Shown here: one piece after another, positions 7,753 through 16,638 of the stretch
Layout of the letters: each line of letters begins with the position of its first letter
Numbering within the stretch: the first letter of the stretch is position 1
Source of the DNA: Pseudonocardia hydrocarbonoxydans
GTDB lineage: Bacteria; Actinomycetota; Actinomycetes; Mycobacteriales; Pseudonocardiaceae
NCBI RefSeq assembly: GCF_006539565.1
Contig: NZ_BJNG01000003.1
Span: forward strand, 1 to 64,000
Direction: 5' to 3'
DNA length: 64,000 nucleotides
The notes under the pieces: model-generated
Database searches by the model: none
Told to the model about the DNA's origin: nothing
What the model saw: only the letters and a program-made list of their open reading frames with translations
Program-made: the position numbers and the translations under genes

Positions 7753-8805
7753 GTGATCGACGACGCCGCACGCTGCGGCTACAGCCGGTGCCGCGCCGCC
7801 CTGCCCGCTCCGGGACCGCAGGGCGGGCGCCGCCGCGCGTTCTGCCGCGACACGCGCTGGGAGGCCGGCCGGACCTGCGCCCAGATGGCCCGCGCCGAGC
7901 GCGAGGCGCTCGGGGCGCTGGGACTCGACTCCGGCGGCACCGCGTTCGCCCTCGACGCCGACCGGTTGCGCGAGCACGTCGACGCCGTCCGCGGCCCGGT
8001 CGACGCCCTGGCGGCGTCGCTGGACGCCGTCCTGCGTCGCCTCGACGAGGTGCAGCGCGACGCCCTGGAGGCGGTCGCGGCCGCGAACGGCCAGGTCGCG
8101 GAGGCGGAGCGGATGCGGGTGGCGGCGGAGCAGGCGCGCGAGGAGGCGCTCCTGAAGGCGCGGCGCGCCGACGCCTCGGCCGAGCGGGCGGGCCGGGAAC
8201 GGGCGGAGGCGGGCGAGCGGGCCGACGCGGCCGCCCGTCAGGCGCTGGAGGCCACCGAGGCGCTGGGGGCCGCCCGCCAGGCCGCGGAGCGCGCGGTCGC
8301 CGACCGGGCCGCGGCGGAGGAGGCCGCCGCGGCGGCCGGGGAGCGCCGGGACGCCGCGGAGGACGCGGCCCGCGAGGCCCGCGCACGGGCCGACCGGCTG
8401 GCGGGCGAGGTGGAGGTCGCCCGGGAGCACGCGCGGCAGTGGCGGGAGGCGGGGGAGGCCGACCGGGCCGCCCGTGACACCGCGCTGGAGGGGCAGCGCG
8501 TCGCCGAGGCCGCGGCGGCGGCGGCACGCGAGGAGCAGCGCCGCGCGGCCGACGAGACCGCCGCCGCGCAGGCCGGGCACCGGGACGCGCAGCGGCGGGT
8601 CACCGAGCTGGCGCAGGCGGCGGCCGGGGACCGCGCGGCCCGCGAACGGGCCGAGCGCGAGCTGCTCACCGCCGTCGAGCGGGCGGAGGGCGAACGGGCC
8701 CTGCGCGAGCGGGCCGACGCCGAGCTGGAGCGGCTGCGGATCGAGCTCGCCGAGGTCCGCACGCGGCACGCCGTCGAGGTGCGGGGCCTGCTGACCGGGG
8801 ACTGA
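7753..8805 (+). CDS. Coiled-coil protein with N-terminal four-cysteine motif
   Basis: A 350-residue protein of unknown function. The N-terminus has four cysteines spaced C-x4-C-x17-C-x10-C (residues 8 to 42) in an Arg-rich context, a plausible zinc-binding unit. From about residue 60 to 340 it is one long Ala/Glu/Arg-rich coiled coil, superficially like KfrA or SMC arms, with no transmembrane segment. The GTG start at 7753 follows TAGCCT by six bases, with no ribosome site. The divergent arrangement with the tyrosine recombinase across a 110-bp palindrome-bearing region suggests a functional pair, for example a DNA-bridging or accessory factor. This is inference only. Confidence 0.7.
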   Translation: MIDDAARCGYSRCRAALPAPGPQGGRRRAFCRDTRWEAGRTCAQMARAEREALGALGLDSGGTAFALDADRLREHVDAVRGPVDALAASLDAVLRRLDEVQRDALEAVAAANGQVAEAERMRVAAEQAREEALLKARRADASAERAGRERAEAGERADAAARQALEATEALGAARQAAERAVADRAAAEEAAAAAGERRDAAEDAAREARARADRLAGEVEVAREHARQWREAGEADRAARDTALEGQRVAEAAAAAAREEQRRAADETAAAQAGHRDAQRRVTELAQAAAGDRAARERAERELLTAVERAEGERALRERADAELERLRIELAEVRTRHAVEVRGLLTGD

Positions 8806-8812
8806 CCGGCAC

Positions 8813-9601
8813 TCAGGGCGGCGGCCCGGCCAGGCGGAACGCGAGCTCGGTCTCCCACCGGTGCGGGTCGGGCTGTTCCCGGGGATCGGTGAGGAAGTGC
8901 TCGGTGCGGGCGGTCCAGTGCTCGGCGTCGCCGGCACGGGTCATGTCCCAGCCGTGGCCGCCGCGCGCCGCCCAGGCCAGCAGTCCGGCGGTCACCTCGA
9001 GCAGGCCGTCGGGATGGCCGCGGTGCAGCACGACGGCGTACCGGCCGGCCGGCAGCGCCCCGGCGACGATCCCGTCGGCGGCCAGGTGCAGGTCGTCGGT
9101 GGGGACGCACGCCTGCACCTCCATCGACCCGTCGGCGTGGAGCACGAGGTAGCGCAGGAACGGGGCGCCGCGCAGCTGCCCGCCCCCGGCCAGCAGGTGA
9201 CCGATGACCTCCGGGATGCGGTCGGCGACGACGCCCATGGTGGTCAGGGTGCAGGTACGGCGGATCCCCAGGTAGGGGCGCTCGGCGAGGTCGACGATGC
9301 GGGGTTCCACGGATCTCCTGTGGTGGTCGGGGCGCCGCGACACGGCGACGAGGACGGTGGGGTCGGGCCCCCGGTTGTGCAGGGCGAGCAGCGCGAGGTG
9401 GTCGAGGCAGACGATCGCGCCCTCCGGGAGGCTGCGCGTCGCGCCGTCGCGGCACTGGAGGTCGAGGCGGCCCCGCTGCACGACGACGAGCGCGTCGGCC
9501 CACTCGTCGCCGTCGTAGGGCCGCGAGCCGCCCGGGTCGACGACGACGGTGCGCCGCCGGAAGGCCCGCGGCAGCGGCCCGGCCAGGAAGGGCAGGTCCA
9601 C
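8813..9601 (-). CDS. Protein with cupin-like N-terminus and GyrI-like C-terminus
   Basis: A 262-residue protein. The first ~95 residues resemble a small cupin-type beta barrel (WADALVVVQRGRLDLQCRDG, PEGAIVCLDHLALLALHNRG). The rest resembles the GyrI/AraC effector-binding fold (PYLGIRRTCTLTTMGVVADRIPEVIGHL, then PAGRYAVVLHRGHPDGLLEV). Without a DNA-binding domain it is likely a small-molecule binding protein rather than a regulator. Its GTG lies six bases after the end of the DUF899 gene, so the two form an operon. The ligand is not predictable. Confidence 0.65.
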   Translation of the reverse strand: MDLPFLAGPLPRAFRRRTVVVDPGGSRPYDGDEWADALVVVQRGRLDLQCRDGATRSLPEGAIVCLDHLALLALHNRGPDPTVLVAVSRRPDHHRRSVEPRIVDLAERPYLGIRRTCTLTTMGVVADRIPEVIGHLLAGGGQLRGAPFLRYLVLHADGSMEVQACVPTDDLHLAADGIVAGALPAGRYAVVLHRGHPDGLLEVTAGLLAWAARGGHGWDMTRAGDAEHWTARTEHFLTDPREQPDPHRWETELAFRLAGPPP

Positions 9602-9607
9602 CTGTGC

Positions 9608-10300
9608 TCAGGCGCCGGGCCCGTACAGCGCGGCGACGTCGGGCGAGTCGAGCCACCGGCTGTAGGTGGGCGACTGCGGCCAGCCCCCGGGCGAGTCCTG
9701 CCACTCCTCCTGGCGGCCGTAGGGCAGCAGGTCGATCAGCGCGAAGGTGTGGCTGAGCTGCTCGGTGCCGCGGCCGTCGGTGTGCCAGGTACGGAACACG
9801 CGGTCGCCGTCGCGCAGGAAGACGTTGACGGCGAACCCGCCGCCCGCCGGTGCGCCGACGTCGGCTCCGAACGGGCTGTTCGCGGTGGAGTACCACTCCA
9901 TCGTGTTGCCGACCCGCCGCCGGTAGGCCAATGCCTCGTCGATCGGGCCCTGGGTGACGACGACGAACCGCGCGTCGTAGTTGCGCAGCACGTCGAGCCG
10001 GGTGAACTGGGAGGTGAAGCCGGTGCAGCCCCCGCACTGCCACTCCTGCCCCGGCGACCACATGTGGTGGTAGACGATCAGCTGCGACGCCCCGTCGAAG
10101 ACGTCGGCCAGGCGGACCGGACCGTCCGCGCCGTCGAGGGTGTAGTCGGGCAGCTCGACCATCGGCAGGCGGCGGCGCTGCGCGGCGATCGCGTCGAGCT
10201 CGCGGGTCGCGGCCTTCTCCCGGGCGCGCAGGGCGTCGAGCTCGCGGCGCCAGGTGTCGGGGTCGACGACCGGGGGCAGGGCTGTGCTGTCGGTGCTCAT
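9608..10300 (-). CDS. DUF899 (thioredoxin-like) family protein
   Basis: A 230-residue DUF899 protein with the thioredoxin-like fold and the family landmarks RRLPMVELPDYTLDG, YHHMWSPGQEWQCGGCTGFTS (paired cysteines), a segment with NTMEWYSTANSPFGAD, and VNVFLRDGDRVFRTWHT. The ATG at 10300 gives the usual short N-terminus. An in-frame ATG at 10333 preceded by TAAGCG is an alternative start. First gene of an operon with the GyrI-like protein. Proposed family roles are redox-related but unproven. Confidence 0.85.
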   Translation of the reverse strand: MSTDSTALPPVVDPDTWRRELDALRAREKAATRELDAIAAQRRRLPMVELPDYTLDGADGPVRLADVFDGASQLIVYHHMWSPGQEWQCGGCTGFTSQFTRLDVLRNYDARFVVVTQGPIDEALAYRRRVGNTMEWYSTANSPFGADVGAPAGGGFAVNVFLRDGDRVFRTWHTDGRGTEQLSHTFALIDLLPYGRQEEWQDSPGGWPQSPTYSRWLDSPDVAALYGPGA

Positions 10301-10342
10301 GCCGGGGAGACGACCGCCGGCCCCCGAACTCATCGGTGCCGC

Positions 10343-11140
10343 TTACACCAGCGGGCTGGCCGCCAGCACCCGGACGGCCTCGGCGACCGCGGCGCGGCGG
10401 GCGACGCGCACGGCGGTCTCGATCGGCCGCAACGCCTCCCGGCGCGCCTCGGCGGCCGACGCCGACAGCGCGCCGCCGGGTTCGTCGACCTGGGCGGCGG
10501 CCAGGATGGCCTCGACCTCGTCGGCGTGCTGCAGCACGCGCAGCGCCTGCCCGGGCATGCCGGCGGGCCACATCGACTCCGGCCGGGCCCGCAGCGCGGC
10601 GGCGATCTCCTCGCGCACCCCGGGGCGGTGCCGGGCCACGCCGAGGGAGGTCAGTACCGAGGCCGACTGCCGCACCTGCTCGCGCAGGTCGCGCTCGGCC
10701 TGGCCCAGCGCCACGTACTCGGCGGGCGGGCCGATCTCGGGGACGGGGTAGACGGTCCAGCGCACGACGTTCTCGGCGACCGAGGTGGGCACCACGCCCA
10801 GCCCGGCGTCGACGAACAGCACACCCTCGCCCGCTGACGTCGCCTCCCGGCTGAACGCGCCCGGGCCGGGCAGGCCGCGGACGTCGCCGGGCACGGGGAG
10901 GACCAGCCGCGCCGGGCCGCGCGGGGAGGCGCGGCGCAGCGTGGCGAGCAGGAAGGCGAGCGAGGACACGGGGGAGCCGGGGGCCGGCAGTGCGGTGGCC
11001 TGCGCGGTCTCCGCGTCGGCGGCCTGCACGTCGTGGGCGAGCGCCCACGGCGCCAGCGCGTCGAGGACGTCGTCGGGCGCCGCGGCGCCGGCCAGCCAGG
11101 CCGACGCCCAGACGGTGAAGGTCGCGGATGCACGGGGCAC
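10343..11140 (-). CDS. Conserved hypothetical protein
   Basis: A 265-residue protein I do not recognise. It starts VPRASATFTVWASAWL and has a hydrophilic Ala/Arg-rich C-terminal half with helical repeats (QAERDLREQVRQSASVLTSLG; EIAAALRARPESMWP). There is no signal peptide and no membrane segment. The GTG at 11140 is chosen because TAACCT ends seven bases upstream; a longer frame to 11203 exists but crosses that element. Codon use is strongly GC3-rich like its neighbours, supporting a real gene. Divergent from the DUF3097 gene. Confidence 0.7.
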   Translation of the reverse strand: MPRASATFTVWASAWLAGAAAPDDVLDALAPWALAHDVQAADAETAQATALPAPGSPVSSLAFLLATLRRASPRGPARLVLPVPGDVRGLPGPGAFSREATSAGEGVLFVDAGLGVVPTSVAENVVRWTVYPVPEIGPPAEYVALGQAERDLREQVRQSASVLTSLGVARHRPGVREEIAAALRARPESMWPAGMPGQALRVLQHADEVEAILAAAQVDEPGGALSASAAEARREALRPIETAVRVARRAAVAEAVRVLAASPLV

Positions 11141-11281
11141 GGGCGTCAGGTTAGCGAGCACCCCATGGGGTCGCACGCCTGCCGCACGGGTGAGCGCGTG
11201 CACGCACCGTCACCGCAGGTGACCGTGTGGGTGCGTGTCGCAGCGTCCGCGGGTCCCGCGGCGCCGGTAGAACTGGCGTCC

Positions 11282-12106
11282 ATGACGCGAAGCCACGACT
11301 ACCGCGGGGTGTTCGGATCCGACGGCTCCCGCACCGTGGTGCGCCGCGCCGTGCCGGACGTCCCGGCCGAGCCCGGGCTGGTCGTCGAGACCCCCGACAC
11401 CGGGATGGGCGCCGGGTTCTGCGGCGCGGTGGTGTCGGTGAACGTCCGGGAGGTGACGCTGGAGGACCGGCACGGGCGGCGCCGGGTGTTCCCGCTGCAG
11501 CCCGCGGCGTTCCTCGTCGAGGGCGTGACGTCCACGCTCGTCGTGCCACGGCGGGCCCCGGCCGGGCCGGTGCGCTCGGCGTCGGGCTCGGTGGCGGTGA
11601 CGAACCACCGCGCGCGCACCGCCCGCGCCGCCCGGATCTGGGTGGAGGGCATCCACGACGCCGCGCTCGTGGAGACGGTGTGGGGCCACGACCTGCGCGT
11701 CGAGGGGGTGGTCGTGGAGCCGATGCACGGCATGGACGACCTCGCCGCCGCCGTCGCCGACTTCGCGCCGGGGCCGCAGCGCCGGCTCGGGATCCTGGTC
11801 GACCACCTCGTCACCGGGTCGAAGGAGACCCGCGCCGCGCACGCCGTCGCCGGGCCGCACGTGCTCGTCACCGGGCACCCCTACGTCGACGTGTGGGAGG
11901 CGGTGAAGCCGTCGGTGGTGGGCATCCGGGCCTGGCCCCGGGTGCCGCGCGGCACCGACTGGAAGACCGGGGTGTGCGACGCGCTGCGGTGGGGCGAGCC
12001 CGCCGACGGGGCCCGGCGCGTGCTCGGCTCGGTGCGCAGTTTCCGGGACCTGGAGACCCCGCTGATCGGTGCCGTGGAGCAACTCATCGATTTCGTGACG
12101 ACCTGA
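11282..12106 (+). CDS. DUF3097 family protein
   Basis: A 274-residue protein restricted to actinobacteria. It matches the family across its length: an N-terminal part with VVETPDTGMGAGFCGAVV, the central ARIWVEGIHDAALVETVWG, then VVEPMHGMDDLAA, LGILVDHLVTGSKE and VLVTGHPYVDVWEAVKP. The central part resembles a nuclease/toprim-like fold, but no activity is established. The ATG at 11282 follows TAGAAC by eight bases. Followed closely by the nfeD/SPFH pair. Confidence 0.88.
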   Translation: MTRSHDYRGVFGSDGSRTVVRRAVPDVPAEPGLVVETPDTGMGAGFCGAVVSVNVREVTLEDRHGRRRVFPLQPAAFLVEGVTSTLVVPRRAPAGPVRSASGSVAVTNHRARTARAARIWVEGIHDAALVETVWGHDLRVEGVVVEPMHGMDDLAAAVADFAPGPQRRLGILVDHLVTGSKETRAAHAVAGPHVLVTGHPYVDVWEAVKPSVVGIRAWPRVPRGTDWKTGVCDALRWGEPADGARRVLGSVRSFRDLETPLIGAVEQLIDFVTT

Positions 12107-12140
12107 TCACGCACCGCCGGTTTCTGGCAGGATCGACGGC

Positions 12141-12581
12141 ATGACCCCGGCTGTGATCTGGCTCATCGTGGGCCTCGCGCTGATCGCGGCCGAGGTGCTG
12201 TCCGGGGAGTTCGTCCTGCTCATGCTCGGCGGCGGCGCGCTGGCCGCGGCGGGGGTCACGTTCCTGGTCGGCGGCCCGGTCGCGGGCGTGATCGCCTTCG
12301 TGGTCGTGGCGCCGCTGCTGGTGTTCGCGGTGCGACCCGCGCTGCGGCGCAGGCTGGAGCACCAGATCGAGGACTCCCGGATGCACCACCGGGCGCTGGA
12401 GGGCCGCGAGGCCCTCGCCGTCTCCCGGATCGACGCCGGCGGCGGCCGCGTCAAGATCGGTGGCGACCTGTGGTCGGCCCGGCCGGTGCACGAGGACGAC
12501 GTGATCGAGGAGGGCCGGTCCGTGCTGGTCGTCCAGATCACCGGCGCCACCGCCGTGGTGGTCGCCCAGGACCAGGACTGA
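12141..12581 (+). CDS. NfeD-like membrane protein
   Basis: A 146-residue protein with two or three N-terminal transmembrane helices (IWLIVGLALIAAEVLSGEF, then two Ala/Val-rich stretches) and a C-terminal OB-fold (GREALAVSRIDAGGGRVKIGGDLWSAR). NfeD proteins act with stomatin/SPFH proteins in membrane microdomains; the SPFH gene follows 41 bp downstream. CAGGAT ends seven bases before the ATG. Confidence 0.9.
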   Translation: MTPAVIWLIVGLALIAAEVLSGEFVLLMLGGGALAAAGVTFLVGGPVAGVIAFVVVAPLLVFAVRPALRRRLEHQIEDSRMHHRALEGREALAVSRIDAGGGRVKIGGDLWSARPVHEDDVIEEGRSVLVVQITGATAVVVAQDQD

Positions 12582-12592
12582 CCAGCACTAGC

Positions 12593-12608
12593 CGCCCCTG
12601 ACGGGGCG
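12593..12608 (+). promoter_or_regulatory. Small hairpin between nfeD and SPFH genes
   Basis: CGCCCC-TGAC-GGGGCG forms a 6-bp stem with a 4-base loop just upstream of the SPFH ribosome site. It could be an mRNA processing or stability element; too short to call a terminator. Confidence 0.4.
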
Positions 12609-12622
12609 AGAAGAGGGCGGAC

Positions 12623-13933
12623 ATGGATCCCCTGTTGATCGTCGGGCTGCTTTTCCTGGCCCTCGTCGTGGTGTCGATCGTCAAGGCGGTGCAGATCATC
12701 CCGCAGGCCACGGCCGCGGTGATCGAGCGCCTGGGCCGGTTCAAGGGCACGGCCGACCCCGGCCTGGTGTTCCTGGTGCCGTTCATCGACAAGGTGCGCG
12801 AGCGCATCGACCTGCGCGAGCAGGTCGTGTCGTTCCCGCCGCAGCCGGTGATCACCCAGGACAACCTGACCGTCAACATCGACACGGTCGTCTACTACAC
12901 CGTCACCGACCCCAAGGCCGCGGTCTACGAGATCTCCGACTACATCCTGGGCGTCGAGCAGATCACCACCACGACGCTGCGCAACGTCGTCGGCGGCATG
13001 AGCCTGGAGGGCACGCTCACCTCCCGCGACGAGATCAACACGGTGCTGCGCGGCGAGCTCGACGACGCCACCGGCCGGTGGGGGATACGGGTCGGCCGCG
13101 TCGAGATCAAGGCGATCGACCCGCCCGCGTCCATCCAGGAGTCGATGGAGCGGCAGATGAAGGCCGACCGCGAGAAGCGGGCGATGATCCTCACCGCGGA
13201 GGGGCAGCGGGAGTCGGCGATCCGCAGCGCGGAGGGCCAGAAGCAGAGCCAGATCCTCACCGCGGAGGGCGCGAAGCAGGCCGCGATCCTGGAGGCCGAG
13301 GCGGAGCGGCAGTCGTCGATCCTGCGGGCGCAGGGTGAGCGGGCCGCGCGCTACCTGGAGGCCCAGGGCGAGGCGGCGGCGATCGAGAAGGTGTTCGCCG
13401 CGATCAAGGCCGGGCGCCCCACCCCGGAGCTGTTGGCCTACAAGTACCTCGAGACGCTGCCGGAGATGGCGCAGGGCGAGGCCAACAAGGTGTGGATGGT
13501 GCCCACCGACTTCGGCAAGGCACTGGAGGGCTTCACCCGGATGCTCGGCGCGCCCGGCGAGGACGGCGTCTTCCGGTTCACCCCCTCGGAGGTGGAGGAG
13601 GCGGCCATCGCCAGCCGCCCCCAGGACGAGGACGAGTCGATGGCGCACTGGTTCGACACCTCCACCGACCCGGAGATCGCGAAGGTCGTGGCCGACGCGG
13701 AGGCGGAGGCCCGCAAGGAGGTGCCCGCGCTCGGCGCCTCTCCCGCCGCCGCGCCGCAGCCGGCCCGGGCCGAGGCCGCCGCGATCCCGCCGCACCTGCC
13801 CCCGCCCGCCCGCATCACCGCCAACGGCGACGCGGAGCGGGAGAGCTCGGTGCCCACCCCGCCCCGCGGCGTCCCGAGGGTGGAGAAGGACGCCCCGGCC
13901 AAGCCCGGCTACCCCTCGCCGCCCCCGCAGTGA
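12623..13933 (+). CDS. SPFH/Band 7 (stomatin-like) protein
   Basis: A 436-residue membrane-anchored scaffold protein. One N-terminal transmembrane helix (LLIVGLLFLALVVVSIV), then the SPFH domain to about residue 190 (AAVIERLGRFKGTADPGLVFLVPF; VVSFPPQPVITQDNL), a helical oligomerisation region with repeated AEGQ-type units (about 185-260), and a long Pro/Ala-rich probably disordered tail. It pairs with the NfeD-like protein upstream and probably organises membrane microdomains. GAGGGCGG precedes the ATG. Confidence 0.92.
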   Translation: MDPLLIVGLLFLALVVVSIVKAVQIIPQATAAVIERLGRFKGTADPGLVFLVPFIDKVRERIDLREQVVSFPPQPVITQDNLTVNIDTVVYYTVTDPKAAVYEISDYILGVEQITTTTLRNVVGGMSLEGTLTSRDEINTVLRGELDDATGRWGIRVGRVEIKAIDPPASIQESMERQMKADREKRAMILTAEGQRESAIRSAEGQKQSQILTAEGAKQAAILEAEAERQSSILRAQGERAARYLEAQGEAAAIEKVFAAIKAGRPTPELLAYKYLETLPEMAQGEANKVWMVPTDFGKALEGFTRMLGAPGEDGVFRFTPSEVEEAAIASRPQDEDESMAHWFDTSTDPEIAKVVADAEAEARKEVPALGASPAAAPQPARAEAAAIPPHLPPPARITANGDAERESSVPTPPRGVPRVEKDAPAKPGYPSPPPQ

Positions 13934-14011
13934 CGTCGTCCGCACCCTGGCCAGGCGAGCCCCCCGCAGCGATGACGTACCGTTCGCGCGGCGGGACGAG
14001 CGGACGGCCGC

Positions 14012-14758
14012 TCAGGCCAGGGTGAACCCGTAGGGCAGCTCCAGGCGGTGGCGGCGGAGCAGGTCGGGGTCGGCGAGCAGCTCCCGGGTGGGCCCGTCGG
14101 CCACGACCTCCCCGTCGTCGAGCACCACGCTGCGCGGGCACAGCTGCAGGGCGTAGGGCAGGTCGTGGGTGACCATCAGCATCGTCACGTCCAGGTCCAG
14201 CAGTACCTCGGCCAGCTCGCGGCGGGCCGTCGGGTCCAGGTTGGACGACGGCTCGTCGAGGACCAGGATCTCCGGCTCGCAGGCCAGCACCGTGGCCAGC
14301 GCGACGCGGCGGCGCTGGCCGCCGGACAGGTGCAGCGGCGAGCGGTCGGCGTGCTCGGCCATCCCGACGCGCTCCAGTGCGGTGCGGACGCGGGCGGCCA
14401 GCGCGTCGCCGGTGACCCCGAAGTTGGCCGGCCCGAAGGCGACGTCCTCGGCGACGGTGGGCATGAACAGCTGGTCGTCGGGATCCTGGAACACCAGGCC
14501 GACCCGGCGGCGGATCTCGCGCAGGTTGCGCTTCTCCACCGGGAGCCCGCCGACGGCGACGGAGCCCGCCCCGGCGGTGAGGATGCCGTTGAGGTGCAGC
14601 ACGAGCGTGGTCTTGCCCGCGCCGTTGGGCCCCAGCAGGGCGACGCGCTCCCCGCGCCCGATCCGCAGGTCGACCCCGTGCAGGGCCTGGTGCCCGTCGG
14701 GGTAGGCGAAGGCCAGGCCGGACACGGCGAGCGAGGTCGTCACGGTGGGGACGGTCAC
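14012..14758 (-). CDS. cbiO: Cobalt/nickel ECF transporter ATPase
   Basis: A 248-residue ABC ATPase of the group I ECF importer. Walker A is LLGPNGAGKTT, the Q-loop segment is VGLVFQDPDDQLFMPTV (typical of CbiO/EcfA), the signature is LSGGQRRRVALA and Walker B is EILVLDEPSSNLDP. The GTG start overlaps the cbiQ stop codon (GTGA). Last gene of the cbiM-N-Q-O operon. Confidence 0.93.
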   Translation of the reverse strand: MTVPTVTTSLAVSGLAFAYPDGHQALHGVDLRIGRGERVALLGPNGAGKTTLVLHLNGILTAGAGSVAVGGLPVEKRNLREIRRRVGLVFQDPDDQLFMPTVAEDVAFGPANFGVTGDALAARVRTALERVGMAEHADRSPLHLSGGQRRRVALATVLACEPEILVLDEPSSNLDPTARRELAEVLLDLDVTMLMVTHDLPYALQLCPRSVVLDDGEVVADGPTRELLADPDLLRRHRLELPYGFTLA

Positions 14759-15519
14759 GCCGTCACCAGCCCGGTGACCGCCAGCGCGGCCGCGAGGGCG
14801 ACGGGGGACAGGCCGACCAGCCAGTCGCGGCGCCGCGTGACGGCGTCGGACAGGCGTGGCATCTCCCCGGCCCAGCCGCGCGAGAGCATCGCGAGGTGGA
14901 CCCGCTCGCCGCGCTCGTAGGACCGGACGAACAGGGCGCCGACACCCCGCGCGGTGGCCCCGACCTGCCAGAGGAAGCGGGGGTCGTGACCGCGGGCGAT
15001 GCGGGCCAGGCGCATGCGGCGGGCCTCCCCGGCGATGACGTCGACGTAGCGGAGCATGAGCGTGGCGATCGTGACGACCAGCGACGGCGCCCGCAACCTC
15101 TGCAGCCCCAGCAGCAGGTCGCGCAGCGGCGTGGTCGCGGCCAGGGTGAGCGAGGTCAGCACGCCCAGGGTGCCCTTGACCAGGATGTTCCAGGCGGCGA
15201 GCAGCCCGGGCTCGGACAGGCTCACCCCCAGCCACTCGACGCTCGGCGCGCCCCCGGTGAACGGCAGCAGTACCGCGAGGACGACGAACGGGGCCTCGAT
15301 CAGCGACCGTCGCGCGATCCAGCCCAGCGGTATCCGGGCGCACACCCACACCCCCGCCAGCACCAGCAGGTACCCGCCGAAGACCGCGAACGCCTCCCGC
15401 GGGGTGATCACCACGCACACCACGCCGAGGAACGCCGCGACGATCTTCACCTCGGCCGGCAGCCGGTGCACCGCCGAGGTGCCCGCCAGGTAGAGCGGGT
15501 GGGAGTGACCGGCGCCCAT
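14755..15519 (-). CDS. cbiQ: Cobalt/nickel ECF transporter T component
   Basis: A 254-residue transmembrane coupling protein. It has several hydrophobic segments and two cytoplasmic Ala-Arg-Gly-type motifs that bind the ATPase, seen as ARIARGHDP and AMLSRGWAGEMP. Order and overlap with the neighbours fit the CbiMNQO operon. The N-terminus includes GHSHPLYL, possibly metal-related. Confidence 0.92.
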   Translation of the reverse strand: MGAGHSHPLYLAGTSAVHRLPAEVKIVAAFLGVVCVVITPREAFAVFGGYLLVLAGVWVCARIPLGWIARRSLIEAPFVVLAVLLPFTGGAPSVEWLGVSLSEPGLLAAWNILVKGTLGVLTSLTLAATTPLRDLLLGLQRLRAPSLVVTIATLMLRYVDVIAGEARRMRLARIARGHDPRFLWQVGATARGVGALFVRSYERGERVHLAMLSRGWAGEMPRLSDAVTRRRDWLVGLSPVALAAALAVTGLVTA

Positions 15520-15867
15520 CTACTGCGGGTCGCGCCGGCGCAGCACCCAGAACAGGCCGCCCGCCACCGCGAGGGTGACCAGCACGCCGACCACCCCGGC
15601 GATGCCGACGGTGCCCTCGCCGCCACCGACCGCGTAGTCGGCGAACGGGCTGTCGGCCAGTGCGTGGTCCTCGGCGCTGTTGGCGATGCACGAGCCCGAG
15701 AGCGGCTCGCCCTCGTCGTCGAGCTGGCACCCGGTGAGGGTGACCGTGTCGAGCCCGTCGGGGTCGCCGCTGGCGAAGTAGGACAACCCGCCGGCCACCA
15801 GCAGGGCGACGACGAGGAAGCCGAGGAAGAACGTGGTGGCGCGCCGGTCGCGGGTGGGGCTGGTCAT
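15520..15867 (-). CDS. cbiN: CbiN-like PDGLE domain protein
   Basis: A 115-residue protein with an N-terminal membrane helix, the family motif GDPDGLDTV just outside the membrane, a periplasm-side loop with a cysteine pair (GCQLDDEGEPLSGSC), and a C-terminal membrane helix. It is the small accessory subunit needed with CbiM for Co/Ni uptake. Overlaps cbiM by 4 bp and abuts cbiQ. Confidence 0.85.
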   Translation of the reverse strand: MTSPTRDRRATTFFLGFLVVALLVAGGLSYFASGDPDGLDTVTLTGCQLDDEGEPLSGSCIANSAEDHALADSPFADYAVGGGEGTVGIAGVVGVLVTLAVAGGLFWVLRRRDPQ

Positions 15868-16571
15868 GACGGGGCTCCTTCGGTGCGGCGGCCGCGGACC
15901 TCGACCGGCGGCCGGGACCCGCGCAGCAGGTACACGAGATCGGGACGGGTGGCGGCGACCGCACCGATCGTCGCCGCGGTGATGACGCCCTCACCGACAC
16001 CGATCAGGGTGTGCAGGCCGACCATCAGGGCGAAGACGGTGCCCAGCCCCACCTCGCCCGCCCCGCCGACGGCGTACTGGAGCACGAAGCCCAGCGACGC
16101 GACGACGACGTTGAGCAACGCGGCGACGAACGCGGTGACCAGCAGGCCCGCCCGGCTGCGGCGGGCGAACCGGCGCAGGACCAGGGCCACCCCGTAGGCG
16201 GTGAACACCCCGAGGAAGGCCATGTTGACGATGCTGGTGCCCAGCGCGGTCAGGCCGCCGTCGGCGAACAGCAGGGCCTGCACGACCAGCACGATCGCGA
16301 TGCAGATCGAGCCGACCCACGGTCCGACGAGGATCGCCACGATGGCGCCGCCGAGCAGGTGCCCGGACGCGCCGGGCAGGATCGGGAAGTTGATCATCTG
16401 GACGGCGAAGACGAACGCGGTGACGAGCCCCGCCATCGGGGCCGTCCGGTCGTCGAGATCGCTGCGGGCCCGGCTCGCCGCGATCGCGAGCCCGATCGCG
16501 GCGATCACCCCGAACACCAGTGCCGTCTGCGGGCTGACCAGCCCGTCGCTCATGTGCATGGCGAGAGCCAC
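15864..16571 (-). CDS. cbiM: Cobalt/nickel ECF transporter substrate-binding (S) component
   Basis: A 235-residue membrane protein of the CbiM/NikM family, with MHMSDGLVSP at the N-terminus, the helix with VFAVQMINFPILPGASGHLLGG (conserved His) and about seven hydrophobic segments. An AGGAGG site supports the GTG at 16571, giving four residues before the Met-His motif. In studied family members Met1-His2 bind the metal, which would instead favour the ATG at 16559. First gene of the operon; a 21-bp inverted repeat lies upstream. Confidence 0.9.
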   Translation of the reverse strand: MALAMHMSDGLVSPQTALVFGVIAAIGLAIAASRARSDLDDRTAPMAGLVTAFVFAVQMINFPILPGASGHLLGGAIVAILVGPWVGSICIAIVLVVQALLFADGGLTALGTSIVNMAFLGVFTAYGVALVLRRFARRSRAGLLVTAFVAALLNVVVASLGFVLQYAVGGAGEVGLGTVFALMVGLHTLIGVGEGVITAATIGAVAATRPDLVYLLRGSRPPVEVRGRRTEGAPS

Positions 16572-16638
16572 GTGGCGCCTCCTCGCGAACCGGGCACCCG
16601 GCCGGGTGACCGGTCCAGGCTAGGCGCGTACTACCCGC

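Noticed and set aside
6518-8805. Prophage or integrative element around the recombinase
   Set aside because: No phage structural genes, tRNA target, direct-repeat att sites or base-composition break flank the pair.
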